In this document: in pieces, positions 44,873 through 53,484 of the stretch
Layout: every line of letters begins with the position of its first letter
How positions within the stretch are numbered: position 1 is the first letter of the stretch
Assembly (NCBI GenBank): GCA_040255525.1
Contig: JBDZVD010000021.1
Span: forward strand, 9,856 to 73,855
Source of the DNA: Rugosimonospora sp040255525
Lineage (GTDB): Bacteria; Actinomycetota; Actinomycetes; Mycobacteriales; Micromonosporaceae
Direction: 5' to 3'
DNA length: 64,000 nt
Made by a program: the position numbers and the translations under genes
The notes under the pieces: generated by a model
What the model was told of the DNA's origin: nothing
Database searches by the model: none
What the model saw: only the letters and a program-made list of their open reading frames with translations

Positions 44873-45766
44873 TCAGGTCGGCCGCCGGTCCGGCGCCGGG
44901 GTCAGCCAGCCGAACGCCTCCGCGGTCGCCGGACGCACCGGATTGACCAGCCGGCCCACTCCTTCGATCTCGATGACCACCTCGTCGCCGGGCGCCAGGC
45001 AGAAGTCCAGGGCGGGAACCAGCCCGGTGCCGGTCGACAGGATCGCGCCGTGCGGGAAGGCCGCCTGGCGGAACAGGTACCCGACGAGTTCGGCGAAGCC
45101 GCGGCGCATCCGCGCGGTGGAGGTCTGCCCGGACCAGGCGGCGTCGCCGTCGCGCAGTACGGTGACCGCGATGGACAGCGCGGAGGGGTCGGGTACCTGC
45201 CAGATCGGTACGATGCCCGGGCCCAGCGCGCACGAGCCGGAGTAGATCTTCGCCTGCGGCAGGTACAGCGGGTTCTCGCCCTCGATGGAGCGAGACGACA
45301 CATCGTCGCAGACGGTCAGCCCGACCACGTCGCCGTGCGCGTCGCAGACCAGCGCCAGCTCCGGCTCCGGTACGTCGATGCCGGAGTCGACCCGCACCCC
45401 GATCGGCTCGCCGTCGCCGCAGACCCGCCAGGCCGGCGACTTGAAGAACAACTCGGGCCGGGCCGCGCCGTACACCCGCGCGTACACGTCGGCGACCTGG
45501 CTCTCCTCCTGCCGCGCCTCGCTGGAACGCAGGTACGTCACACCGGACGCCCACACCTCGGTCAGCCCGTCGACGGGTGGCAGCAGCCGGGCGCCGGGTA
45601 CCGCGTCGCCGGGGGACTCGACCGCCTCCCGCAGCGCGGCGCTGCCCTGCCCGAGCAGGGCCGCGAGCGACGGCGCGGCCAGCGCCCGGACCACCCCGGT
45701 GTCGCTGTCCCGCAGACCGACGCCGGCGCCGGCGGCGGTCGCGTACCGGACGATCTGGTTGGGCAC
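44873..45766 (-). CDS. FAH-family protein of the AraD1 (2-keto-3-deoxy-pentonate dehydratase) type
   Basis: A 297-aa FAH-fold enzyme. Strings such as SGVTYLRSSEARQEES, RPELFFKSPAWRV, VPEPELALVCDAHGDVVG and DVSSRSIEGENPLYLPQAK match the AraD1 group, which dehydrates 2-keto-3-deoxy-D-arabinonate or L-lyxonate. GTG 45766 follows AGGGG. It lies convergent to the other sugar-acid genes but 60 bases behind the chain-length-factor gene on the same strand, so it could also be read through from the polyketide operon. A sugar-acid role is preferred on family grounds. Confidence 0.82.
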   Translation of the reverse strand: MPNQIVRYATAAGAGVGLRDSDTGVVRALAAPSLAALLGQGSAALREAVESPGDAVPGARLLPPVDGLTEVWASGVTYLRSSEARQEESQVADVYARVYGAARPELFFKSPAWRVCGDGEPIGVRVDSGIDVPEPELALVCDAHGDVVGLTVCDDVSSRSIEGENPLYLPQAKIYSGSCALGPGIVPIWQVPDPSALSIAVTVLRDGDAAWSGQTSTARMRRGFAELVGYLFRQAAFPHGAILSTGTGLVPALDFCLAPGDEVVIEIEGVGRLVNPVRPATAEAFGWLTPAPDRRPT

Positions 45767-45826
45767 GGCGGTTCCCCTCGCTGTCGGCGGCTCCCAAGAT
45801 CGTACAGCCGGCGGGCCGGGCCCGGC

Positions 45827-47062
45827 TCACCCCTCCGGGCGGCGGCGCAGCGCCACGGCACTGTTGAAGCCGTCGAAGCCCCGCGCCGCGACCAGGGCGA
45901 GCCGGGTCGGCTGCTGGCGGTGCTCGCGGACGAAATCCAGATCGCATCCGGGCGCCGGCCGCTCCAACCCGGCGGTGGCCGGTACCAGCCCCTCGTGCAT
46001 CGCGAGCAGCGCGTTCGCCACGTCCAGGGCGGACCCACCCTGGTGGGCGCGGCCGGTCAGCGGCTTCTGCGTGGTCACCGGCGGGCCGGCCGGGCCGAAG
46101 ACGGCACGCAGCGCCCGGGCCTCGCTGAGGTCGAAGCCGGGTACGCCGAGGGCGTCCGGTACGACGAGGTCCACCTCGTCCGGCCGGGCGCCGGCACGCT
46201 CCAGCGCCAGTGCCATGGCGCGGGCATACTGCGCCGGGTCACCGCCCTGCCGGCGGTCGGTGTGCCGGGCGTCGTGCGTCGCGGCCCAGCCGGCCACCTC
46301 ACCGTAGACGGCCGCACCCCGGTCCCGCGCGTGACCGAGCTCCTCGACGACGAACACGGCACCGCCCTCCCCGGGTACGTAGCCGCTGGCCGCCTCGTCG
46401 AACGGCCGGTACGCCCGGGCCGGGTCGGTACCGCTGCTGAGCAGGCCGCCGCGCAGCTGGCAGGCCAGCGCGTACGGGCTCAGCGGGCACTCGGTACCGC
46501 CGGCGACGACGACCGGGGTTCCCCGCCGGATCATCCGTACCGCGTGGGCCAGGCTGTCCAGGCCGCCGGCGGCCTCCGACGCCAGCACCCCGCACGGGCC
46601 CTTGAACTGGTGGTGGATGGAGATCTGGCCGACGCTCGCGGCGTAGAACCAGGCGATCGACTGGTACGCGCCGACGGTACGCGACGGCTGGCTCCACAGG
46701 CGCTGCAGCTCCCGCTGCCCGAACAGGTTCCCGCCGGACGAGCTGGCCAGGGTGACCCCCACCCGGTACGGGTCGTCGGCCACCTCGGCCAGGCCGGCGT
46801 CGGCCAGGGCGAGCCGGGTGGCCGCGAACCCCAGGTGCGTCCACCGGTCGGTCTGCACCACCCGCCGGTTGTCGGCCCACCCGAGCGCGTCGAACTCGGA
46901 CACCTCCCCGGCGAGCGTGGACGGGTACGGCGCCGGATCGAACAGTGTGATCCGGCGCAGCGCGGTCTGTCCGGCCAGTACCCGCTTCCAGTGCGCGTCC
47001 GCGCCGATCCCGGTCGGCGCGACGACGCCGATCCCGGTCACCACCGCGCGCGCGGCGGTCAT
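45827..47062 (-). CDS. Type II PKS chain-length factor (KS-beta)
   Basis: A 411-aa partner of KS-alpha that sets polyketide length. The thiolase fold matches throughout, but the active-site Cys is replaced: the segment reads KGPCGVLASEAAGGLDS, placing A164 where KS-alpha has C170. Typical chain-length factors have Gln here (EQAGG), so EAAGG is unusual. The His positions of KS are also not conserved (PDALGVPGFD and GRAHQGGSA in place of AHGSGT and VGHSLG), as usual for the family. ATG 47062 overlaps the KS-alpha stop (ATGA), so the two are made in equal amounts, consistent with the known heterodimer. Confidence 0.94.
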   Translation of the reverse strand: MTAARAVVTGIGVVAPTGIGADAHWKRVLAGQTALRRITLFDPAPYPSTLAGEVSEFDALGWADNRRVVQTDRWTHLGFAATRLALADAGLAEVADDPYRVGVTLASSSGGNLFGQRELQRLWSQPSRTVGAYQSIAWFYAASVGQISIHHQFKGPCGVLASEAAGGLDSLAHAVRMIRRGTPVVVAGGTECPLSPYALACQLRGGLLSSGTDPARAYRPFDEAASGYVPGEGGAVFVVEELGHARDRGAAVYGEVAGWAATHDARHTDRRQGGDPAQYARAMALALERAGARPDEVDLVVPDALGVPGFDLSEARALRAVFGPAGPPVTTQKPLTGRAHQGGSALDVANALLAMHEGLVPATAGLERPAPGCDLDFVREHRQQPTRLALVAARGFDGFNSAVALRRRPEG

Positions 47063-48330
47063 CGGGTCGCCTCCGCCAGCTTGCGGAACACCATCGCCGA
47101 CTGGAACCCGCCGAACCCGCTGCCGACCGACAGCGCCACATCCACGTCGACCTCCCGGGCGGTGTTCGGCACATAGTCGAGGTCGCACTCCGGGTCGCGG
47201 GTGCCCCAGTTGGCCGTCGGCGGCACGACGCCGTGCTCGATGGCCAGCGCGCACGCGGCCATCTCGATGGAGCCGATCGCCCCGAGCGAGTGGCCGACCA
47301 TGGACTTGATGGAGCTGATCGGCACGCGGTACGCGGCGTGGCCGAGCGCCCGCTTGAACGCGGCCGTCTCGTGCCGGTCGTTCTGCCGGGTGCCCGAGCC
47401 GTGCGCGCTGATGTACGACACGTCGCCCGGGTTGAGCCGCCCCTCGTCCAGCGCCGCGCTGATCGCCAGTGCCATCTCGGCACCGTCCGGTCGCAGGCCG
47501 GTCATGTGGTACCCGTTGCTGCGGTTGGCGTACCCGGCCAGTTCGCAGTAGACGTGGGCGCCACGCCGCCGGGCGTGGGCCAGCTCCTCCAGCACGAGGA
47601 CGGCGGCGCCCTCGGCCAGCACGAACCCGGCCCGGTTCCCGTCGAACGGGCGCGACGCGTGCGCCGGGTCGTCGTTGGCGGCCGTGGTGGCCTTGATGGC
47701 GTCGAAGGACGCGACGGTCACCGGCGAGATCGGCGTGTCCGACGCGCCGGCCAGCACCACGTCCGCCTCGTCGTCGCCGATGAGTTGGTGCGCGTACCCG
47801 ATCGCGTCGATCCCGGACGTGCAGCCGGTGGAGATCACCTGGGCCGGCCCGTGCAGCCCGTGCCGGCAGGCGACCTCGGCGGCCAGGCTGCTCGGTACCA
47901 GCGCCTGGTACAGGAACGGAGTGGTGCGGGTGTGGTCGACCAGCCACTCGGCGCCACAGTCGCTGGCCACCACGTACTCGCGCTCCAGTGCCATGGTGCC
48001 GCCCACCGCCGACCCGAGCACGACGCCGGTCCGCTCCCGGATCGCCTCGCCGGCCTCCAGCCCGGCGTCGGCCAGCGCCTCGATGGACGCGGCGAGCGCG
48101 AACTGGATGTACCGGTCGGCACGCTGCCGCTCCGCCGGGGTGAGCCCGGCGGCGGCGGCGTCGAAGTCGCACTCGGCGGCGATCTGCGAGCGGAACGGGG
48201 ACGGGTCGAAGAAGCTGATCCGCCGGGTGGAGGTGCGCCCCTCGGTGATGGTGGCCCAGAACCGGTCGCGGGTGACTCCGCCCGGTGCCACCACGCCCAC
48301 CCCGGTCACCACGGTGCGGCGCGGTGTCAT
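47059..48330 (-). CDS. Type II PKS ketosynthase alpha
   Basis: A 423-aa beta-ketoacyl synthase that extends the chain on ACP. The catalytic triad is C170 (STGCTSG), H310 (ISAHGSGT) and H347 (SMVGHSLG). SKR-like features and the C-terminal VGSGFGGFQSAMVF are as expected. ATG 48330 overlaps the cupin stop (ATGA). With the chain-length factor and the ACP domain encoded at 48811 it forms the minimal PKS. The neighbouring cyclases place it nearer to whiE/spore-pigment and pentangular systems than to reduced angucyclines, though phylogeny would be needed. Confidence 0.96.
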   Translation of the reverse strand: MTPRRTVVTGVGVVAPGGVTRDRFWATITEGRTSTRRISFFDPSPFRSQIAAECDFDAAAAGLTPAERQRADRYIQFALAASIEALADAGLEAGEAIRERTGVVLGSAVGGTMALEREYVVASDCGAEWLVDHTRTTPFLYQALVPSSLAAEVACRHGLHGPAQVISTGCTSGIDAIGYAHQLIGDDEADVVLAGASDTPISPVTVASFDAIKATTAANDDPAHASRPFDGNRAGFVLAEGAAVLVLEELAHARRRGAHVYCELAGYANRSNGYHMTGLRPDGAEMALAISAALDEGRLNPGDVSYISAHGSGTRQNDRHETAAFKRALGHAAYRVPISSIKSMVGHSLGAIGSIEMAACALAIEHGVVPPTANWGTRDPECDLDYVPNTAREVDVDVALSVGSGFGGFQSAMVFRKLAEATR

Positions 48331-48818
48331 GCCGGGGCCTCGGCGGGCTTTCCGGCTGGCTGTTCGGGCCCGGTCCGGGCCGCCCCCTCGGTGTCGACGT
48401 GCCCGAGTTCCGGCCGGGGAGCCAGCGGTCCCAACTGGAAGACCGCCTCGGCCGGCTCGTACCCCGTGTTGCGCAGCCGGTGCCGCGCGCGTACCGGGAT
48501 GAACAGCGCCTCACCGGTACCCAGGGGGATCGGCTGGTCGTCCAGGTCCACCACGAGCTGCCCCTTCGTGACGTACAGGAACTCCTCGCTGTACGGATGG
48601 TAGTGCTCCCCGATCCGCTCTCCCGGCAGCAGCCGGGCGATGCCCATGAAGCCCGAGGTGCTGCCGACCGTCTTCGGCCCCAGCAGCACCCGCAGTTCGC
48701 CGCCGCGCCGGCAGTCCGGTGGTACGTCGCGCGCCGCGACCACCCGGGTGCCCTCGGCGGGCGGCGCGCCCGCGCCCCGGGTGGGCCGGCGGGATCCGGC
48801 ACGCGCGCCGTCACTCAT
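48327..48818 (-). CDS. Cupin-family polyketide cyclase (WhiE-ORFII/TcmJ type)
   Basis: A 163-aa single-cupin protein. Motif 1 reads GERIGEHYHPYSEEFLYVTKG (HxH and Glu metal ligands), motif 2 contains VRARHRLRN with the last His. Cupins of this type accompany aromatic PKSs and assist regioselective ring closure or oxygenation. Length is slightly above TcmJ because of Pro/Ala-rich ends. The start overlaps the end of the ACP-cyclase gene by eight bases and the stop overlaps the KS start, so it is embedded in the coupled operon. Confidence 0.88.
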   Translation of the reverse strand: MSDGARAGSRRPTRGAGAPPAEGTRVVAARDVPPDCRRGGELRVLLGPKTVGSTSGFMGIARLLPGERIGEHYHPYSEEFLYVTKGQLVVDLDDQPIPLGTGEALFIPVRARHRLRNTGYEPAEAVFQLGPLAPRPELGHVDTEGAARTGPEQPAGKPAEAPA

Positions 48819-49617
48819 CGCCGGCTCCCCCGCCGGCCGTGGCGGCCTGCCGGGCCGCCTGTTCGACGCGCTGGCGGATGACCGCCATCTGGACCCGCGA
48901 GTTCGCGTTGATGCGTTCGGTCATCTGGCGGTTGTTCACCGGGGCGGTCGGGCGCATGGCGAAGTCCTGGACCCAGGTCATCCGGGTGCCGCCGGGCACC
49001 TCGTCGTAGTGCCAGCTGATCCGCATGTACTCGAACGGTCCGGTCTCCACCCGGTGCGCCCGGACCTTGCGCCGTACCGGATCGGCGGTGCGCTCGCTGA
49101 CCCAGCTCCAGGTGGCCCCGTTCTCGTCGGGCACCATGGTCAGCCGGAACAGTACGGCGTCGCCGGTGCGCCGGAGCACCTCCACCGAGGCGTACTCGGT
49201 GAACAGGTCCGGCCACCGCTCCACGTCGTTGGTCATCCGCCAGACCAGTTCGAGGGGCGCGTCGATGACGACGCTGTTCTCGGTGTGTCCCGGCTCGTCG
49301 GGGTCCGCCGCGGGCGCGGGGATGGCGTTGGCGCCGGGCGAGCGACCGGCCGGTTCGGGGTCGGACGGGCGGATGCCGAGCACCCCGGCGAGCTCGTCGA
49401 TGGTGAGCAGGGCTGCGTTGTCCGGCACGTGCACGCCGTGCCGGTCGGCCACCACGGCCTCCAGTTCGAGCAGGGCCAGCGAGTCCATGCCGAGCTCGGC
49501 CAGCGTGGCGGCCGGCGCCGCCGCGGCCGCTTCGGGATCCAAACCGCAGTTGCGTACCAGGATCGAGGTGATTTCTGCGGTCACGGCCTGGCGCCGCTGC
49601 GAAGTGTCGAGGGTCAT
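48811..49617 (-). CDS. Acyl carrier protein fused to an SRPBCC aromatase/cyclase
   Basis: A 268-aa two-domain protein. Residues 1-85 are an ACP: the phosphopantetheine serine is S46 in ELGMDSLALLELEA. After an Ala/Pro-rich linker (86-112), residues 113-260 form an SRPBCC aromatase/cyclase of the WhiE-ORFVI/TcmN type (ENSVVIDAPLELVWRMTNDVERWP, WSWVSERTADPVRRKV, PFEYMRISWHYDEVPGGT). In described type II systems ACP and aromatase are usually separate. It is the only ACP seen in the cluster, so the growing chain would be carried on the cyclase itself. ATG 49617 is 18 bases past the accC stop. Confidence 0.92.
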   Translation of the reverse strand: MTLDTSQRRQAVTAEITSILVRNCGLDPEAAAAAPAATLAELGMDSLALLELEAVVADRHGVHVPDNAALLTIDELAGVLGIRPSDPEPAGRSPGANAIPAPAADPDEPGHTENSVVIDAPLELVWRMTNDVERWPDLFTEYASVEVLRRTGDAVLFRLTMVPDENGATWSWVSERTADPVRRKVRAHRVETGPFEYMRISWHYDEVPGGTRMTWVQDFAMRPTAPVNNRQMTERINANSRVQMAVIRQRVEQAARQAATAGGGAGDE

Positions 49618-49635
49618 GTCGCCTCCCGGGCATCG

Positions 49636-51042
49636 TCAGTTGGTCGGTTGTGGTGCGGGGAGATCCTGTGCTGCGCCGGAGCCCGGCGGTGCGGGCGACT
49701 CCACGAGGCGGTCGACGAGTCCGGTCGAGTAGCGCCCCTTGCGGAACCCGGCGTCGTCGAGGATCCGGCGCAGGAACGGGATCGTGGTGCGTACCCCGGG
49801 GCCGGCGATGTCGAACTCGTGGAGCGCGCGCTCCATCCGGTCCAGGGCGAGGTCGCGGTCCGGAGCCCAGACGATCACCTTGGCGAGCAGCGAGTCGTAG
49901 TACGGCCCGACCAGGTAACCGGGGTACCCGTGCGTGTCCACCCGGGTGAACGGACCGCCCGGCGGCCGGAACCGGTCGAGGCGCCCGGGGGCCGGCGCGA
50001 AGCCGCGGTCGGGGTCCTCCGCGTTGACCCGGCACTCGATCGCCGCGCCGCGCAGCCGTACCTCGTCCTGCCGCATCCGCAACGGCACGCCTGCGGCGAT
50101 GTGCAGCTGCTCGTGCACCAGATCGATGCCGGTGATCATCTCGGTCACCGGGTGCTCCACCTGGATGCGGCAGTTCGCCTCGATGAAGCGGAACGCTTCC
50201 GTGTCATCGACGAGGAATTCGAAGGTGCCCGCTCCCCGGTACCCGACGGCCAGCGCCCCGCGTACCGCGGCGCCGGCGATCGCGTCCAGGGTGCACGGGG
50301 ACAGTCCCGGTGCCGGCCCCTCCTCCACCAGCTTCTGGTGGCGGCGCTGCGCCGAGCAGTCCCGGGTACCCAGGTGCACGCCGTTGCCGTACGAGTCGCA
50401 GAGCACCTGCACCTCGACGTGCCGCGCGTGGACCAGGTAGCGCTCCAGGTAGACCCGGTTGTCGCCGAAGGTGGCCTGCGCGGCCAGCTGGGTCCGCGCG
50501 TACGCCCCGGCGAGCTCGGACGGTGACCACACCACCGCCATCCCGCGGCCGCCCCCGCCCGCGACGCTCTTGATGATGACGGGGTAGCCGACCTGGTCGG
50601 CGACGTCCCGCGCGGCCGCCGCGCTGGGCAGTATCTCGGCACTGCCCTCGTTCAGGGGCAGGCCCGCCCGGCGCATGAGGGTGCGGGCGCGTGCCTTGTC
50701 GCCGAACGCGCGGACCACCTCGGGGTCGGGCCCGATGAAGACCAGCCCGTTGTCGGCGCACACCTCGGCGAAGTCGGCGTCCTCCGAGAGGAAACCGTAG
50801 CCGGGGTGGATGGCCTCGGCACCGGTCTGCCGGGCCGCTTCGACGATCGCCGCCGGGTTCAGGTAGCTGTGCCGGCTCGCCGGCGGCCCGATCCGGACCG
50901 CCTCGTCGGCCATCCGCACCACCGCCGACTCGCTGTCCGCGGTGGAGTAGACCGCGACCGTGCGCACGCCCAACTCCCGGCACGCGCGGGCGATCCGCAC
51001 CGCGATCTCACCGCGGTTGGCGATCAGTACCTTCTCGAACAT
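49636..51042 (-). CDS. accC: Biotin carboxylase subunit of acetyl-CoA carboxylase
   Basis: A 468-aa ATP-grasp enzyme that carboxylates biotin on BCCP. It has VLIANRGEIAVRIARAC at the N-terminus, the glycine-rich SVAGGGGRGM ATP loop, the catalytic EHPVTE region in ANCRIQVEHPVTEMI, and the C-terminal RVNAEDPDRGFAPAPG. GGGGAGG precedes the ATG. The usual EMN before RIQVEHP reads EANC, a small departure. Its position inside the polyketide operon indicates a dedicated malonyl-CoA supply for the PKS. Confidence 0.95.
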   Translation of the reverse strand: MFEKVLIANRGEIAVRIARACRELGVRTVAVYSTADSESAVVRMADEAVRIGPPASRHSYLNPAAIVEAARQTGAEAIHPGYGFLSEDADFAEVCADNGLVFIGPDPEVVRAFGDKARARTLMRRAGLPLNEGSAEILPSAAAARDVADQVGYPVIIKSVAGGGGRGMAVVWSPSELAGAYARTQLAAQATFGDNRVYLERYLVHARHVEVQVLCDSYGNGVHLGTRDCSAQRRHQKLVEEGPAPGLSPCTLDAIAGAAVRGALAVGYRGAGTFEFLVDDTEAFRFIEANCRIQVEHPVTEMITGIDLVHEQLHIAAGVPLRMRQDEVRLRGAAIECRVNAEDPDRGFAPAPGRLDRFRPPGGPFTRVDTHGYPGYLVGPYYDSLLAKVIVWAPDRDLALDRMERALHEFDIAGPGVRTTIPFLRRILDDAGFRKGRYSTGLVDRLVESPAPPGSGAAQDLPAPQPTN

Positions 51043-51197
51043 GCTCGCGCCTCCCCCTGTCTCACTCGGGCGGCAAATCCCCTGAGCACTCGCTCACGCG
51101 AACGCACCGCGATCGCTGCTCCTGTCTCGAAGAGCGGCTGCGCCCGGCCTGCCCGGCCGGCGCCCGGTCGCTCGTGCGCCGTTCGTGCCGGCCACGC

Positions 51198-51725
51198 TCA
51201 TGCCGGGGCCAGGGCGATGAGCGCCTGCCCGAACTCGACCGGCTGGCCGTCGTCGACGAGTACGTCGAGCACCCGGCCGGCCCGGCCCGCGGTGACCTCG
51301 TTCATCAGCTTCATCGCCTCGACGACGCCGACCACCCTGTCCGGCTCGACCAGGTCGCCGACTGCCACGAACGGCGACGCGCCCGGCTCGGGAGCCCGGT
51401 AGAACGTGCCGACCATCGGGGACACCACGCTGTACGACCCGGCCCCGGCCTCCGGCTCGGATCCGTTGCCGGCAGGTGTCCCGGCGGCGTTCCCGGCAGG
51501 TGTTCCGGCGGCGGTCGCGGCCACCGGCGCGGCCCGCGGTACGGGGCCCGGCACACCCGCCGGGACCCGTGCGCCGTTGTGCTCGCCGTGCCACTCGATC
51601 TCGACCACGGCGTCACCCCGGCTGATCTGGATCCTCCGCAGCGGTCCGGCGACCTCGCCCACCAGGAGCCGGGCCTGCTGGCGCAGATCGGCCAGCACGC
51701 CGTTGTCATACTCCGGAGTACTCAT
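51198..51725 (-). CDS. accB: Biotin carboxyl carrier protein (BCCP)
   Basis: A 175-aa carrier. An N-terminal segment (1-50) leads to a Gly/Ala/Pro linker with repeats (AAGTPAGNAAGTPAGNG) and a biotinyl domain (about 98-175) with biotin-accepting K139 in VVEAMKLMNE. ATG 51725 lies inside the end of the carboxyltransferase gene (20-base overlap), so the subunits are coupled. A 155-bp spacer without a visible gene separates it from accC. The frame is open upstream to 51767, but the overlap start is preferred. Confidence 0.92.
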   Translation of the reverse strand: MSTPEYDNGVLADLRQQARLLVGEVAGPLRRIQISRGDAVVEIEWHGEHNGARVPAGVPGPVPRAAPVAATAAGTPAGNAAGTPAGNGSEPEAGAGSYSVVSPMVGTFYRAPEPGASPFVAVGDLVEPDRVVGVVEAMKLMNEVTAGRAGRVLDVLVDDGQPVEFGQALIALAPA

Positions 51726-53484
51726 GGACGCTCTCCAGTTCGGTGCGGACCGGGTCGCCGGCGGCACAGAACCGGCGGAACCGCGCCCGGCGCAGCGCGA
51801 CGAGATCCCCGGCGGGTACGCCCAGCAGAGGCGCGAGCGCCCCGGACAGCGCCGCGCGCAGGTCGGGCGGCGCCGGCGGCCCGCCGGGTGCGGCCGGGTC
51901 GCCGACGATCGCGTCGATCACGCCCAGGCGCAGCAGGTCCGGTGCGGTCAGGCGGAGCGCCTCGGCCGCCCGGGGCGCCGCGGCCGGGTCGTTCCACAGG
52001 ATCGCGGCGCAGCCCTCGGGGCTGATCACCGAGTAGACCGCATCGTGAAGCATCAGCACCCGGTCCGCCGCGGCGAGCGCGAGCGCTCCGCCACTGCCTC
52101 CCTCGCCGGTGATGACCGCGACGGCGGGCACCGGCAGGCCGGCCATGGTCGAGATGCTCTCCGCGATGGCCAGCGCCTGCCCCCGCTCCTCGGCCCGTAC
52201 CCCCGGGCTCGCGCCGGGCGTGTCGATGAGCGTCACGACGGGCAGGCCGAGGTGCGCGGCCAGGCGCATGACGCGGACGGCCTTGCGGTACCCGGCCGGG
52301 CTCGCCATGCCGAACTCGCGCGCCACCAGTTCGGCAGTGGTGTGACCCTTTTGGTGTCCGATCACCGCGACCGCCATCCCGTCCAGGCGGGCCAGACCCG
52401 CGACGACCGCCGGGCAGTCGCCGCCGAGCCGGTCGCCGTGCAGCTCGACGAAGCCGTCGAACGCGCTGGCCAGGTAGTCCAGTGTGGTCGGCCGGTCGGG
52501 CTGCCGGGCAGCGCGCACGATCCGGATCGCTTCGGCGGGAGCGGCCGTACCGTCCCGGCCCGACGGCGCGGTTCGTGCCGGCACGGCCGAGCTCAGCGGC
52601 GCGGTTCGCGCCGGCACGGCAGCCGAGCGCGGGGCCGGCACGGCAGCCGAACGTGGCGCCGGCGTCACCGCCGAACCCGGCGCCGGCGTCACCGCCGAGA
52701 GCAGCGACCGCAGTGCCGGCCGAAGCTGCCGGCGCTCCACCACCATGTCCACGAACCCGTGACGGAACAGGAAGTCGGCCGTCTGGAAGCCGACGGGCAG
52801 GCTCTGCCGGAGTGTCTGCTGGATGACCCGGGGTCCGGCGAAGCCCATCCGGGCTCCGCTCTCCGCGACGATGACGTCGGTGGCGGTGGCGAACGACGCG
52901 GCCACGCCTCCGTACGTGGGATCGGTGATGACACTGACAGTCAGCAGGCCGTCGGAGCGCAGCGCGTCGATCGCCTGGATCGTCGCCGTCATCTGCATGA
53001 GCGACAGCGCGCCCTCCTGCATCCGCGCCCCGCCTGACGCGGTCACCACGACGAACGGCAGCCGGCTCGCCCGCGCACGATCGGCGGCGCGCACGATCAG
53101 CTCGCCGGTCACCGAGCCGAGGCTGCCGCCGAGGAACCGGAAGTCCATCACCGCCAGGACCAGGCGGTGGCCGTCGATGGCAGCCTCGCCGCAGAGCACG
53201 GCCTCGGTGAGCCCGGTGGACGCGCGGGCGCCGGCCAGCCGCTGCCGGTACGGGACGAGGTCGACGAAGCCGAGCGGGTCGACCGCCGGTACCCGGTCGG
53301 CGAACCCGGCGAAGCTGCCCGGGTCGGTGAGCTGTCCGATCCGGTCGACAGCGGTCAGCCGCCGGTGGTCGCCACACTCGGGGCACACGTCCAGGTTGCG
53401 GCGCAGCCGCTTGCGATAGAGCAGCGCCAAGCACGACCCGCAGCGCACCCACGACTGCCGCTCGGCGGTGGCCGGTCCGGTCAT
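51706..53484 (-). CDS. Fused acetyl-CoA carboxyltransferase (AccD-AccA)
   Basis: A 592-aa protein joining both carboxyltransferase subunits. Residues 1-285 are AccD-like, with a zinc ribbon (C15, C18, C34, C37) and the crotonase-type core (SGGARMQEGALSLMQM). A repetitive linker follows (about 285-335: SAVTPAPRSAAVPAPRSAAVPA). The rest is AccA-like (LDYLASAFDGFVELHGDR, GHQKGHTTAELVAREFGM, DTPGASPGVRAEERGQ). ATG 53484 overlaps the stop of a small ORF and follows GGGGGGA. It transfers CO2 from biotin to acetyl-CoA, giving malonyl-CoA. The linker DNA is internally repeated. Confidence 0.93.
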   Translation of the reverse strand: MTGPATAERQSWVRCGSCLALLYRKRLRRNLDVCPECGDHRRLTAVDRIGQLTDPGSFAGFADRVPAVDPLGFVDLVPYRQRLAGARASTGLTEAVLCGEAAIDGHRLVLAVMDFRFLGGSLGSVTGELIVRAADRARASRLPFVVVTASGGARMQEGALSLMQMTATIQAIDALRSDGLLTVSVITDPTYGGVAASFATATDVIVAESGARMGFAGPRVIQQTLRQSLPVGFQTADFLFRHGFVDMVVERRQLRPALRSLLSAVTPAPGSAVTPAPRSAAVPAPRSAAVPARTAPLSSAVPARTAPSGRDGTAAPAEAIRIVRAARQPDRPTTLDYLASAFDGFVELHGDRLGGDCPAVVAGLARLDGMAVAVIGHQKGHTTAELVAREFGMASPAGYRKAVRVMRLAAHLGLPVVTLIDTPGASPGVRAEERGQALAIAESISTMAGLPVPAVAVITGEGGSGGALALAAADRVLMLHDAVYSVISPEGCAAILWNDPAAAPRAAEALRLTAPDLLRLGVIDAIVGDPAAPGGPPAPPDLRAALSGALAPLLGVPAGDLVALRRARFRRFCAAGDPVRTELESVHEYSGV

